Under the pieces are notes generated by a model, which was not told the DNA's origin, did not search any database, and saw nothing but the letters and a program-made list of their open reading frames with translations. From Niastella sp. (lineage in GTDB: Bacteria; Bacteroidota; Bacteroidia; Chitinophagales; Chitinophagaceae): DNA of 42,032 nt. The stretch covers positions 1 to 42,032 of the forward strand of contig JAGIBF010000072.1 of the NCBI GenBank assembly GCA_017744515.1, in the 5' to 3' direction. Shown here piece after piece: positions 1 to 8,690 of the stretch. The translations under genes were made by a program, and so were the position numbers. Position 1 is the stretch's first letter. Every line of letters starts with the position of its first letter.

Positions 1-2954
1 GGGACAATGTCTTTTACATCCCAATCGTAGGTGTGTGTGCCATCTTTCTTGACAAATATCTCTCTTCCGTTTTCGGGGTCGATGCCTAATGAACGGACTG
101 CGTAAATCGTATTCAATGACTGGCCTTCCTGATAGCGCACCAGGGGTTCTCCCTTGTAATCGTCTGATTGTTGTTGTTCGTCTGCTTTATCGTTATAGGC
201 TTTCAGGGCATTGGATATTTTTACGATCGTATTCTTGTTCCTTGCCATTGCAAGGTTCAGGTTGAATGTCCAATTGTTGGTTTTGATCACGTTGGCTTTC
301 AGGTTCAATTCAAAGCCTTCGTTCTTCATATCACCCAGGTTCTCTTTGTAATATGAAAAACCAGTAGAAGGTGGCAGGGTAATATCTGCCAGGAGTCCCG
401 AGGTGAGCTTATAGTAATACCGGGGTGAGATCAGTATCCTGTCTTTGAATAAACCGAGGTCGATGCCGGCATCATAGCTTTGGGTACGCTGCCATTGGAG
501 GTTGGTGTTACCATAATTGGTAACGATCGCGCCAATACCGGTCGAGTACCAATCTCTATAATAGTTATAAGAGGTGCGGGACATATAGGGTTCGAAATTC
601 ACCGATCCTGTAATGCCTGTGCTGGCTCTCAGCTTCAACTGGCTGATAGTACGGGAATTGAAATTGGCTTCTTTGTGTACATTCCAGCCAATACCTACCG
701 ACCAGAATGACGCCACTTTTTTATCGGTACCAAACTTAGAGGAGCCGTCGGCGCGGACAGACAGGTCCATGAGGTATTTATTTTTATAGGCATAGTTACC
801 GCTAAGGAAAGTACCGATCAAACGTTCTTTGACCGAATAGCCTGCGGGTGAAGCGCCTTCAGCATATCCCTGTGCGAAGCCTACATTCGTAAACCGGTCG
901 TTGGGGAACCCTATAGCCGTAAAGGCTGCATAATCATCAGCATTGGTCCTGATGTTGGCGCCAAGTGTAGTATTGAAGAAGTGATCTCCCAACTGGCGAT
1001 TGTAGGACAGGGTCATATTTCCATCGAATGCCAGTTCTTCGCGTCCCTGATAGGTAAATGAGCCGCGCTCATCCAGATCATTGGTGCTGTAAAAATAAAA
1101 CTGGTTTGCCAACGGAGAGACAAATGTCTCAGACGTGTACTTGCGTTTTGTTATGCTCATCAAGCCGCGCAGCCGGAGCCCATAAGCGATATTCCATTCG
1201 CCAGTAAATGCGTCAATCAGTTCAATGTAATTGGTTTTATCGAATGACCGGAGGGTGCTGTTATACATCGGGTTCAGCACTGTATTGGTCTGGAACTGGG
1301 CAGCACCTGATTGATGTGTATCTATCAGCCAGCTATCTACCGACTGGATGATACGTCCCAGGCTATCTGTTTTGGGATAGTAGGGGTTCATACGCACATA
1401 GTCGAAGAAGCTTCCATAAGGTGATTCCTGCGAATTTACCTGCACCACTGTAAGGGTATTCTTAAACAAGAACTTGCTGCTCGGGTTATAGGCGAGGTCC
1501 ATGCCAATGCTGTAACGATCTCTCGTTGAACCTTTCATAACTCCGGGCTGTGTCTGATACCGCAGGTCGATGCCATAGCGTATATCTTTAGTACCTCCCT
1601 CCAGGTAGAGAGAATGTTTTTGTCCAAGGGCAGTACGTACCGGTTGTGATAACCAATAGGTATTGATCCCGCTTACTACGTTTTTCTTTTTCTGGTAATA
1701 CAATACTTCCTGTTCATCTTTTGAAAGGCTGCCAACGGATTCATACAATCCTGCGAGGCGCTCATACTCCAGTTTCTCATCCGCATTCAGGAGGTTATAA
1801 TCGGTAAGATCGGGACCAGACAGGGTGAGATCGGCATTGTAAAACACCTGCAATTTACCGGGCTTTGGCATCCGCGTTGTGATCACTACCACACCGTTGG
1901 CCGCGCGTGATCCATAGATGGCTGTAGCTGCTGCATCTTTGAGCAACGTAATGCTTTGGATGCGTGAATTGTCCAGGTCATATACTTTTTGAAGGCTTAC
2001 TTCATATCCATCGAGGATGAAGGTGGGCAGGTTGACATTTCCCTGCAGGTTGGCCCTGCTTACGACTTCTCCGCTACCGCTGGGCAATGCAGTAGAGCCG
2101 CGGAGGTTGATCATTGGCAATCTGTTGGGATTGGAACCGAGGATATTGTTTTCTGCGATACGGAATGAAGGATCGAATGCCTGTATACTTTGTATGATAT
2201 TCACGGGATTTACTTTCCTCAACTCTTCGCCCGATACTACTACTGCATTTCCTGTGTAGTTGTCTTTGTTCAGCATCTGGTAACCAGTCACCACGACCTT
2301 GTCCATCGGATCTTTATTGGCATTCAGCTTAAAGCGTATCCTCAGGAGTGCATCATCTCTTACTATTATGTTTTGGGGTTCGTATCCTACATAGCTTATT
2401 ATCAGCATATCACCCCGCTTTGCAGATATGGTAAAGCCACCTTGCCTGTCGCTGGTAACACCGCCTTTTACTCCTTTGATAATAATATTTGCCCCGGCAA
2501 TGGGCTGGTTGGTGGAGTCGTCCATAATATTACCCATGATGGTCATGGGCCGCGGAACAGTATCCAGTGTCATCGCAGGCGCTACCTCCTGTGGCTTCAT
2601 GCTCACCACAATGGTCTTATTTACAATTCTGTAAGTAAGGGGTTGGTCTTTAAAGCATTGGTTCAGGACATCCTGCATTTCCATGTTTCGCGCGGTAACG
2701 GTTACCGGTTTCGCATTCTCGAGAATACGTGCATTGTAAAAAAACACGTAGCCAGTTTGTTTTTTGATCTGTGCAAACACTTTTTTGAGTGTTGCATTTT
2801 CCTGTGTGATGCTTACTTTCTGAGCAATGCCTGCAGCGGTTACATGCAAACAGCCCAGTAGTAGCAAGGTAGCAGTCAATTTCATCACCAGAAGGGTTTT
2901 GGACTTTGCCGGCCGTCGCTTGCGCACGGCTTTGCAAAGAATGATAAAAGTCAT
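1..2954 (-). CDS. SusC/RagA-type TonB-linked outer membrane receptor with STN domain (3' end outside window)
   Basis: Outer membrane beta-barrel receptor that takes up a ligand, probably a glycan, using TonB energy. I translated the minus strand from the ATG at 2952-2954 to base 1 and found no stop, so about 984 residues are present and the C-terminus lies beyond the left edge. An internal ATG at 2883-2885 is an alternative start. In order: a signal-peptide-like stretch (about residues 24-43), a secretin/TonB short N-terminal (STN) domain (about 44-120), a carboxypeptidase-regulatory-like domain starting near MGNIMDDSTNQPIAGA, then a plug with the SusC signature KDAAATAIYGSRAANG, then the barrel. 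The STN domain is the signalling module of FecA-type transducers and fits the FecR and sigma genes just upstream. The SusD partner expected downstream would lie outside the window. Confidence 0.95.
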   Translation of the reverse strand, partial: MTFIILCKAVRKRRPAKSKTLLVMKLTATLLLLGCLHVTAAGIAQKVSITQENATLKKVFAQIKKQTGYVFFYNARILENAKPVTVTARNMEMQDVLNQCFKDQPLTYRIVNKTIVVSMKPQEVAPAMTLDTVPRPMTIMGNIMDDSTNQPIAGANIIIKGVKGGVTSDRQGGFTISAKRGDMLIISYVGYEPQNIIVRDDALLRIRFKLNANKDPMDKVVVTGYQMLNKDNYTGNAVVVSGEELRKVNPVNIIQSIQAFDPSFRIAENNILGSNPNRLPMINLRGSTALPSGSGEVVSRANLQGNVNLPTFILDGYEVSLQKVYDLDNSRIQSITLLKDAAATAIYGSRAANGVVVITTRMPKPGKLQVFYNADLTLSGPDLTDYNLLNADEKLEYERLAGLYESVGSLSKDEQEVLYYQKKKNVVSGINTYWLSQPVRTALGQKHSLYLEGGTKDIRYGIDLRYQTQPGVMKGSTRDRYSIGMDLAYNPSSKFLFKNTLTVVQVNSQESPYGSFFDYVRMNPYYPKTDSLGRIIQSVDSWLIDTHQSGAAQFQTNTVLNPMYNSTLRSFDKTNYIELIDAFTGEWNIAYGLRLRGLMSITKRKYTSETFVSPLANQFYFYSTNDLDERGSFTYQGREELAFDGNMTLSYNRQLGDHFFNTTLGANIRTNADDYAAFTAIGFPNDRFTNVGFAQGYAEGASPAGYSVKERLIGTFLSGNYAYKNKYLMDLSVRADGSSKFGTDKKVASFWSVGIGWNVHKEANFNSRTISQLKLRASTGITGSVNFEPYMSRTSYNYYRDWYSTGIGAIVTNYGNTNLQWQRTQSYDAGIDLGLFKDRILISPRYYYKLTSGLLADITLPPSTGFSYYKENLGDMKNEGFELNLKANVIKTNNWTFNLNLAMARNKNTIVKISNALKAYNDKADEQQQSDDYKGEPLVRYQEGQSLNTIYAVRSLGIDPENGREIFVKKDGTHTYDWDVKDIV

Positions 2955-3153
2955 ACTTTTAAGTAGTTGGGTTAAACAATAACAGTCGTCAAGCTTGTTA
3001 CATAGTTTGCCCACTCCTGCCGTCAACGTTGCACCGTTGGCGGCCTTTTGTATGGGGAAACCGTTGTTTTTATTATTTCGTGGACTATTGCATCAATGGT
3101 TCACCTTTCAGGGGATACAGGTTCGTTTTGGTTTACATGGCGTGGCAGCAATC

Positions 3154-4356
3154 TTATGGCATTACAATCACCTTCCGGCCTTCTGTTTTGAAATGCACGG
3201 AGCTTAGTTCAAGTATTCTGAATACATCCGTCAATGAGCTGTTGCGGGGTATTTCTCCTTCGAATTTTTCTTTTGACAGCGGGCCTTCGTATTCTACTTC
3301 CACATCGTACCAACGGGCAATCTGCCGCATTACGGTTTTGATGTCCGCCTGATTGAACTGGAACTTGCCGTTCTTCCAGGCGATGACTTCTTCGGTATCG
3401 ACTGTCTGAACCTGGATTGTGGTGGATTGATTGGATTGGGAGGATATGGAGGCTTGTTGGCCGGGTGTGAGTATTTTTGAGCTGCGAGCTTCGAGCGGTG
3501 AGCTTTGAGCTGGTGATACACGTACACTTCCTTCCAGCAAAGTAGTCCTGGTATTTACTTCATCGTCGTAGGCGTTGATGTTGAAGTGTGTGCCGAGTAC
3601 TTCCACTACCCCATCTTTTCCTTCTGTTGATGTAGTGAAATGTACTTTGAAGGGTTTGGTGGCGTCTTTAGCTACTTCAAAATATGCTTCGCCGGTAAGC
3701 TCTACATTTCGTTCATTACCGGTAAAGGTGGTAGCAAATCTCAATGATGAAGCGGCATTCAGCCATACATGGCTGCCATCGGGTAGTATCACTTCATACT
3801 GACCGCCTTTTGGTGTAGATATCTTATTATATAGTACAGTTGTGCTGGCATTACTTGCAGTGGTGTTATACGCCAGCTGGCCATTGTTCAATTTGATCAC
3901 CTTTGTACTTCCTTGTTGAGCAAGGGTGGTATTGCCAGCGCTGTCCAATACGATCTTGCGCCCATCACTAAGTGTCAATACTGCTTTATCTCCACCGGGT
4001 ACAATTTCTGCCGGCGTTGCCGTTGTTTTGCTGATAACGGGATTGGTATTGGAAGACTGTTTAAACCATAACCAGGAGCCAGCGCTGATCAGTATCAATA
4101 TGGCTGCTGCTACCTGCCACCGGGTTTGACGATAAAAGGGAATGGAACGAACGTTGGCAGCAGGATGGATAGCCGTCTGTAAATTGCTCAACAGCCGGGC
4201 TTTTAAGGCTGCCGCTTCTGTTTCATCGGCTACGGGCCATTGTACTTCCTGCTCATTGGCAGCCTGATACCAGGCAGTAAGCTCCTGCTCTTCTTCGGGA
4301 GTAGCCGTATCGCTCAAATACTTATTAATTAAAATAGTGAGCCGTTCTGAAGTCAT
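3154..4356 (-). CDS. FecR family anti-sigma factor
   Basis: Inner-membrane regulator that holds an ECF sigma factor until it contacts the STN domain of the partner receptor. The 400 residues show a short cytoplasmic N-terminal region, one membrane segment at about residues 81-98 (rich in A, I and L, ending SAGSWLWF), a FecR beta domain at about 175-280 with the stretch YEVILPDGSHVWLNAASSL, and a C-terminal DUF4974-like region (about 330-400, KFQFNQADIKTVMRQIARWY). The length is normal for Bacteroidota FecR. It lies between the sigma gene (84 bp upstream) and the SusC gene (199 bp downstream) on the same strand, the classic cell-surface-signalling order. The ligand cannot be read from the sequence. 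Confidence 0.95.
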   Translation of the reverse strand: MTSERLTILINKYLSDTATPEEEQELTAWYQAANEQEVQWPVADETEAAALKARLLSNLQTAIHPAANVRSIPFYRQTRWQVAAAILILISAGSWLWFKQSSNTNPVISKTTATPAEIVPGGDKAVLTLSDGRKIVLDSAGNTTLAQQGSTKVIKLNNGQLAYNTTASNASTTVLYNKISTPKGGQYEVILPDGSHVWLNAASSLRFATTFTGNERNVELTGEAYFEVAKDATKPFKVHFTTSTEGKDGVVEVLGTHFNINAYDDEVNTRTTLLEGSVRVSPAQSSPLEARSSKILTPGQQASISSQSNQSTTIQVQTVDTEEVIAWKNGKFQFNQADIKTVMRQIARWYDVEVEYEGPLSKEKFEGEIPRNSSLTDVFRILELSSVHFKTEGRKVIVMP

Positions 4357-4440
4357 ACGTCAGTTGAATTGGTTACAGTGGCCATTGCACAGGCCTCCAC
4401 TATTATGTACCCATGAGTGAGCTGGTACCCTTAGTGTATG

Positions 4441-5043
4441 TTATATTTTTTTTAAGAAAATATAACAGGTAGCAGTGAATTGTAGTAAGAAACTGAAAAA
4501 GCGGTAGTTACCGAGGTAGTAACGAATGGTTTTGAGGGCTTTGGTGAGGTGTGATTCCACTGTTTTGTGTGAAAGCTGGAGGGTATCGGCAATTTCTTTG
4601 GTGGATAGCTGGTGTTCGCGGCTGTAGGTAAATACAAGGCGGCATTTTTCGGGTAGAGCGGCCACTACATCGTCGAGGTATTCTTTGAGGAACTTTGCTT
4701 CAATGATGGCTTCGTCGGGTGAAGCTGGTATTTCGAGGGGCTGTCCCTGGAGGAGTGCTTTGCGTCTGCTTTCCCGTGCGAGGGTTTTGAAGACTGCAAA
4801 CTTAACAGCGGTTGCCAGCCAAGGGGCCAGCCGGTCGATCTCTATTGACTGCCGACGACTCCACAAACTAATGAATACATCGTGCACAATCTCTTCCGCC
4901 ACTTCCTTGTTGTGGGAGTGGTTAAAGCCTATTGCCAATAGTTTGTCCCAATAACGATTATAGATTTCGACAAAAGCCTCATCATCATCATTACGCAACA
5001 TTACTAACAGCTGTTCGTCGTTATGTGAGCTGTACAGAGCCAT
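4441..5043 (-). CDS. ECF RNA polymerase sigma-70 factor (Bacteroidota expansion type)
   Basis: Alternative sigma factor expected to transcribe the adjacent receptor genes once released by FecR. In 200 residues it has a sigma region 2 (FVEIYNRYWDKLLAIGF, then EIVHDVFISLW) and a sigma region 4 helix-turn-helix (LSTKEIADTLQLSHKTVESH). The last about 20 residues are strongly hydrophobic (FFSFLLQFTATCYIFL), a tail I cannot explain, although it is open and in frame to the stop. A likely -7 element TATCTTCA lies about 30 bp upstream of the ATG. Family and role are secure from motif and position; the regulon is inferred. Confidence 0.95.
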   Translation of the reverse strand: MALYSSHNDEQLLVMLRNDDDEAFVEIYNRYWDKLLAIGFNHSHNKEVAEEIVHDVFISLWSRRQSIEIDRLAPWLATAVKFAVFKTLARESRRKALLQGQPLEIPASPDEAIIEAKFLKEYLDDVVAALPEKCRLVFTYSREHQLSTKEIADTLQLSHKTVESHLTKALKTIRYYLGNYRFFSFLLQFTATCYIFLKKI

Positions 5044-5181
5044 GTTTGGAGAGCGCGTGCTACGGGCTGAAGATAGGTAAAAAATGTATTATAATAGTTC
5101 CGGTCCTGGGTGGGTCTTTAGTATCTCTATAAGGCATTCCAAAGCAATGGATTATTATTTCTTTCAAGAATGGTATTTGAA

Positions 5182-5212
5182 TTTGCTATTTGAGATTTTC
5201 CTCTTATTTTTG
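5182..5212 (+). promoter_or_regulatory. Bacteroidota-type promoter for tRNA-Ser
   Basis: TTTG at 5182-5185 and TATTTTTG at 5205-5212 are separated by exactly 19 bp, matching the known Bacteroidota -33/-7 consensus (TTTG, TAnnTTTG). The tRNA begins 15 bp downstream. This is the clearest consensus promoter in the window. Confidence 0.75.
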
Positions 5213-5226
5213 CCCTCCCGAAAAAA

Positions 5227-5316
<90 letters not shown>

Positions 5317-5372
5317 TGAAAAACAGGCCGTTTTCAGTAAGACGGTTTATCTTTCCGGTTGATTTAATAGTT

Positions 5373-5446
5373 CGGGAAGTAGCGCAGGCCGGTAGCGCAC
5401 CTGGTTTGGGACCAGGGGGTCGCAGGTTCGAATCCTGTCTTCCCGA
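5373..5446 (+). tRNA. tRNA-Pro (anticodon UGG)
   Basis: The acceptor stem CGGGAAG (5373-5379) pairs with CTTCCCG (5439-5445), with discriminator A at 5446. The anticodon stem CCTGG/CCAGG encloses the loop TTTGGGA, giving anticodon UGG. The T-loop GGTTCGAATCC is canonical, and the first base C is typical of bacterial tRNA-Pro. No CCA is encoded. It lies 57 bp after tRNA-Ser and is probably co-transcribed from the same promoter. Confidence 0.95.
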
Positions 5447-5450
5447 CTGA

Positions 5451-5486
5451 AAAAGGCGATCTCGTGAGAGGTCGCTTTTTTGTTTT
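5451..5486 (+). terminator. Intrinsic terminator after the tRNA pair
   Basis: GCGATCTC (5456-5463) pairs with GAGGTCGC (5468-5475), with one G-T pair, a GTGA loop and then six T. It ends the tRNA transcript before the phosphatase gene. Confidence 0.8.
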
Positions 5487-5513
5487 ACACTCTACAGCCT
5501 AACGTACATTATT

Positions 5514-6143
5514 ATGAATAAGGAGTTGTATATCATCAGACACGGGGAAACGGATTATAATAAGCTGGGCATTGTACAGGGAAGAGGTGTAAACACTGAC
5601 CTCAATGACCTTGGTAAAGAACAGGGGGAAGCATTTTATCAGTATTATAAGCATTTACTTTTTGATAAGGTTTATACATCCGCACTGAAGCGTACTCACC
5701 AGACTGTAGAAAAATTTATAGCAGATGGTATTCCCTGGGAGCAATTGCCGGGGCTTGATGAACTTTCTTTTGGCATTTGGGAGGGAAAGGGAAATAAGGA
5801 AGACTGGGTGAGCGCATTCCGAGAAATGAATAATTACTGGCAGAATGGACAATGTGATCTGTCGTTTGAAAAAGGCGAAAGCCCAAATCAGGTTTCCAGG
5901 CGACTGCAGGAAGCACTGGACATTATACTCTCCAGGCCGGCAGAAAAGCGGGTGCTCATTTGTATGCACGGTCGCTCATTACTGGTACTGTTGTGCATGC
6001 TCAGTCAATCGCCTATCAGCTGTATGTCAAATTTCGGCCATAGCAATACTTGTCTTTATCGTGTGTCTTTTATTGATGGACAGTTCACAATCCTTGAGGC
6101 TAATGATGTCCGTCACCTGACCAATTCAGGGAGTGCGTATTAA
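5514..6143 (+). CDS. Histidine phosphatase family protein (phosphoglycerate-mutase-like)
   Basis: Cytosolic phosphohydrolase or phosphomutase of the histidine phosphatase superfamily. The catalytic RHGET motif is at residues 9-13 (His10 is the phospho-acceptor). Arg60 lies in SALKRTHQT, the acid is probably Glu83 in DELSFGIWEG, and the second catalytic His is His152 in ICMHGRSLLVLL. At 209 residues it has the size of the small branch of the family (alpha-ribazole phosphatase, GpmB-like and broad-specificity phosphatases), and sequence alone does not give the substrate. The ATG follows the tRNA terminator by about 28 bp. No operon partner is visible. Confidence 0.92.
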   Translation: MNKELYIIRHGETDYNKLGIVQGRGVNTDLNDLGKEQGEAFYQYYKHLLFDKVYTSALKRTHQTVEKFIADGIPWEQLPGLDELSFGIWEGKGNKEDWVSAFREMNNYWQNGQCDLSFEKGESPNQVSRRLQEALDIILSRPAEKRVLICMHGRSLLVLLCMLSQSPISCMSNFGHSNTCLYRVSFIDGQFTILEANDVRHLTNSGSAY

Positions 6144-6795
6144 TCGAATAACGGATACACACTGTCCTGCCTTTTTTTGCAAATTTCACCTGTTTTACCC
6201 TTTCATGCTATCAGTACGTACTATCTACAGCTGATCTACGTACTATCCATCTTGTATCCTCGCCTCACTTTTCATTCCGGCTACTCCTTTCTTCCCTTTT
6301 CCGGAATTTTTTCCATTTCTATTTTGTTGTTCGTCTTTAATAGCAAGCGTCGAATATACAATACCGGTAATGCGGTATCCAAATTGTTCTGGCGCAGTTT
6401 GGGAATTTTAGGAATATTCCCATTATTCCGAATCCTGATCAGAAAAATTTGGAAACGGGTATCGCGATGTTGTACGTTTGTTTGAACAACTCGTCATGAC
6501 TCGCTTTCTTTAAAAAAGTTCACTCGTGCTGATGTTGCGATTCATAAACTGGTAACTGGCATACTGTATCAACAATTGCCAGGTGAACCGTTGACGGTCA
6601 TTGCCTCTTTCCAAATAAGTTATATCTTCAAAATGGCTTCTCATTATAGTGGCAAGTTAAAAGTTCCTAAAACACCCCCAAGTTCCCATCCTTAGAATTT
6701 TGCAACTCTTGCTATAATCCTTGTACGTTTTAGGGCCAGTTTATGGGCCAACTTTGTGTTATCAAATTAAACGAACACAAATAAAACACAAACTT
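6144..6795. other. Gene-poor stretch of about 650 bp with an 11-bp direct repeat
   Basis: I see no convincing gene here. A 102-codon open frame at 6177-6485 encodes a compositionally odd peptide with no family features. A further frame at about 6486-6695 (KKFTRADVAIHKLV and onward) has no start and no recognisable domain, and could be gene debris. The sequence TACGTACTATC occurs twice, at 6215-6225 and 6237-6247, 22 bp apart. The right end (6692-6795) holds the promoter of the next gene. Confidence 0.5.
6692..6770 (+). promoter_or_regulatory. Promoter and probable AraC operator of the first SDR gene
   Basis: This 79-bp block is about four-fifths identical, without gaps, to 8582-8660 upstream of the second SDR gene. 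Conserved cores are CTTAGAA, TCTTGCTATAA, GTACGT and CAACTTTGTGTTATCAA. Two related half-sites, TTGCAACTCT (6701) and TTGTACGTTT (6722), are 21 bp apart. CAACTTTG (6750-6757) fits the last part of a -7 element 38 bp before the ATG. A good -33 TTTG is missing, as expected of an activator-dependent promoter. Confidence 0.6.
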
Positions 6796-7536
6796 ATGAA
6801 CTCGTTAATCAACAAAGTAATACTGGTAACGGGCGCTTCCCGTGGAATAGGTGCTGCCGTAGCAAAAAAGTTAGCCAGTGAAGGGGCTAAAGTTATCATT
6901 AACTATGCCGGTGACCGGGAAGCAGGCGAGCAAACCGTGCAGTCAATCAAGGACAATGGCGGCGATGCTATCGCGCTGCAGGCGGATGTGAGCAAAGCTG
7001 CCGAAGTAGCCTCCCTATTCGATGCAGCTATCGCTCATTATGGCAAGATAGATGTGCTTGTCAACAATGCCGGTATCATGATCACCAAGTTGCTGAAAGA
7101 CACTACCGATGATGACTTTACCCGTCAATTTGAAATAAATGTGCGCGGCACTTTCAATACGCTGCGTGAAGCTGCTACCAAACTGGCCACCGGAGGCAGC
7201 GTCATCAACTTTTCTTCTACCACTACCCGCGTTATGATGCCTACTTACAGCACTTACGTGGCTACCAAGGGTGCTGTTGAACAGCTCACCCGGGTGTTTG
7301 CAAAAGAAGTAGGCGGCAGGGGTATCAATGTAAATGCAATACTGCCCGGGCCTACCAATACCGAACTTTTTACCAAAGGTAAACCGCAGGAATTGATCGA
7401 CCGGCTGGCTTCTCTTAATGCATTCAACCGCATTGGAGAGCCGGAGGATATCGCCAAGGTTGTAACCTTCCTCGCCAGCGATGAAGCCAAATGGATCAGT
7501 GGACAAACGATCGGTGTTAATGGCGCTATGGCGTAG
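6796..7536 (+). CDS. SDR family oxidoreductase (FabG-like), copy 1
   Basis: NAD(P)-dependent short-chain dehydrogenase/reductase, cytosolic; the substrate is unknown. In 246 residues it has the nucleotide-binding TGASRGIG (12-19), NNAG (90-93), the active-site Tyr154 and Lys158 in YVATK, and a PG motif after the active site. I start at the ATG at 6796 rather than 75 bp further upstream because the shared promoter core lies inside that extension and the protein then begins directly before the Rossmann strand (NKVILVTG). It lies upstream of an AraC regulator gene and a paralogous SDR gene. The two SDRs are clearly homologous, and their promoter regions are duplicated too. Confidence 0.93.
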   Translation: MNSLINKVILVTGASRGIGAAVAKKLASEGAKVIINYAGDREAGEQTVQSIKDNGGDAIALQADVSKAAEVASLFDAAIAHYGKIDVLVNNAGIMITKLLKDTTDDDFTRQFEINVRGTFNTLREAATKLATGGSVINFSSTTTRVMMPTYSTYVATKGAVEQLTRVFAKEVGGRGINVNAILPGPTNTELFTKGKPQELIDRLASLNAFNRIGEPEDIAKVVTFLASDEAKWISGQTIGVNGAMA

Positions 7537-7599
7537 TTCTTAGTATAGAGTTCAGAGTCGGGAGTTCAGAGTCAAGCGTCCTCAAGCGTTCAGCGTAGA

Positions 7600-7640
7600 A
7601 AAAACTACAGAAAGAGTGAACCTCTCTTTCTGTAGTTTTT
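7600..7640 (+). terminator. Intrinsic terminator after SDR copy 1
   Basis: A 17-bp perfect stem pairs 7600-7616 (AAAAACTACAGAAAGAG) with 7624-7640, with a 7-nt loop and a T-run. The A/T ends make it usable on both strands. The AraC gene begins only 15 bp further on. Confidence 0.85.
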
Positions 7641-7642
7641 GC

Positions 7643-7650
7643 TATATTAG
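7643..7650 (+). promoter_or_regulatory. Candidate -7 element for the AraC gene (short or no leader)
   Basis: TATATTAG ends 5 bp before the ATG at 7656 and directly follows the terminator stem. If it is the -7 element, the transcript would begin at or next to the start codon. No clear -33 TTTG is seen at the right distance. Confidence 0.35.
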
Positions 7651-7655
7651 GACCT

Positions 7656-8573
7656 ATGTCCGACAAAACCAAGGTAGTAAAAACGCTGAACGAGCTGTAT
7701 GATACGATGGGGCTGTCTCATCACCTTGACTCCAGCTCCGGGTTTACTATTTTGTTCTTACAGGATGTTATGAAAGACCTTCCTATTGCCTCCATCCCCT
7801 TCCGGCCCAATTTCTTCAGCTTCCTTTTCATCAAGGATGCTTTCGGGAACTATATCATCGATGATCTTCATTTTCCCATGACTCCCCGAACGGTTTATTT
7901 TACCAACCCCGGCAACTACCGGAAATTTGAATGGCATAGTATTGCGGATACCTGCCTGCTTGTATTCAATGAGTCTTTCCTGAAGGAACAGGTGCATCCG
8001 GATGTATACCGCGACTTTTCTTTTCTCCTCACTGAAACTGTAGAACCAAGGGTGTTAAAGCCTGAACAATTCCTGATCATCGAAGAGTTGTACCGGATCA
8101 TTTACCGTGAGCATCATGACAATTCTCCCTATAAAAACAAGATCATCGGCAGCACACTGGTAACGTTACTGTTAAAGATCAAGGAATACTTCTTCCAGGA
8201 TTACAATCCTATTTATGAGGGCAACCGAAGCTCACAAATTGTGAAGACCTTCAAACAGAACCTGGAGCAACATTTCCGGGATCTCGCCAGTGGTAAAACA
8301 GACACGCAACTGCGTGTACAAGACTATGCCGATAAGCAATTCCTGCATGTCAATTATCTTTCCAGTGTCATCAGCAGTAAGACTGGTAAATCCATCACTG
8401 CCTGGATAGCTGACAAGACTATTACCGAGGCCAAAGTAATGCTGCATGACAAGGATCTGAATATCAAAGAAATTGCGGGCAGGCTCGGTTTCCTCGAAGC
8501 TTCTCACTTTAGTAACTACTTCAAAAAACATACTTCGCAAAGCCCCGCAGAGTATCGTAAACAAACTGTTTGA
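7656..8573 (+). CDS. AraC family transcriptional regulator
   Basis: DNA-binding regulator of 305 residues. The N-terminal about 200 residues form a presumed cupin-like sensing region (FRPNFFSFLFIKDAFGNYII). The C-terminal AraC double helix-turn-helix spans about 210-303, with the second helix pair and signature in LNIKEIAGRLGFLEASHF and NYFKKHTSQSPAEYRK. It sits between two paralogous SDR genes on the same strand whose upstream regions share conserved blocks with half-sites spaced 21 bp, the spacing expected for two AraC subdomains on one DNA face. I infer that it activates both SDR genes. A terminator separates it from the first. Confidence 0.93.
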   Translation: MSDKTKVVKTLNELYDTMGLSHHLDSSSGFTILFLQDVMKDLPIASIPFRPNFFSFLFIKDAFGNYIIDDLHFPMTPRTVYFTNPGNYRKFEWHSIADTCLLVFNESFLKEQVHPDVYRDFSFLLTETVEPRVLKPEQFLIIEELYRIIYREHHDNSPYKNKIIGSTLVTLLLKIKEYFFQDYNPIYEGNRSSQIVKTFKQNLEQHFRDLASGKTDTQLRVQDYADKQFLHVNYLSSVISSKTGKSITAWIADKTITEAKVMLHDKDLNIKEIAGRLGFLEASHFSNYFKKHTSQSPAEYRKQTV

Positions 8574-8581
8574 TCTGTAAT

Positions 8582-8660
8582 CTTAGAAATTTGTAAGTCT
8601 TGCTATAAACCTCGTACGTCCGAAGGGGTGTTCATGGACCAACTTTGTGTTATCAATTCA
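8582..8660 (+). promoter_or_regulatory. Promoter and probable AraC operator of the second SDR gene
   Basis: Ungapped counterpart of 6692-6770. Half-sites TTGTAAGTCT (8591) and TCGTACGTCC (8612) are 21 bp apart and match each other at about 7 of 10 positions. CAACTTTG lies at 8640-8647, 43 bp before the ATG, with an 18-bp gap from the second half-site, the same gap as in copy 1. Confidence 0.6.
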
Positions 8661-8690
8661 ACGATTCATCAAAGTCTAAAATTTACTACC

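Noticed and set aside
2190..2861. 223-codon plus-strand open frame
   Set aside because: Antisense to the N-terminal part of the SusC gene, which translates without a stop and has clear STN and plug motifs.
6177..6485. Possible 102-residue protein
   Set aside because: Unusual composition, no ribosome-site context, no recognisable motif; lies in a gap that otherwise looks non-coding.
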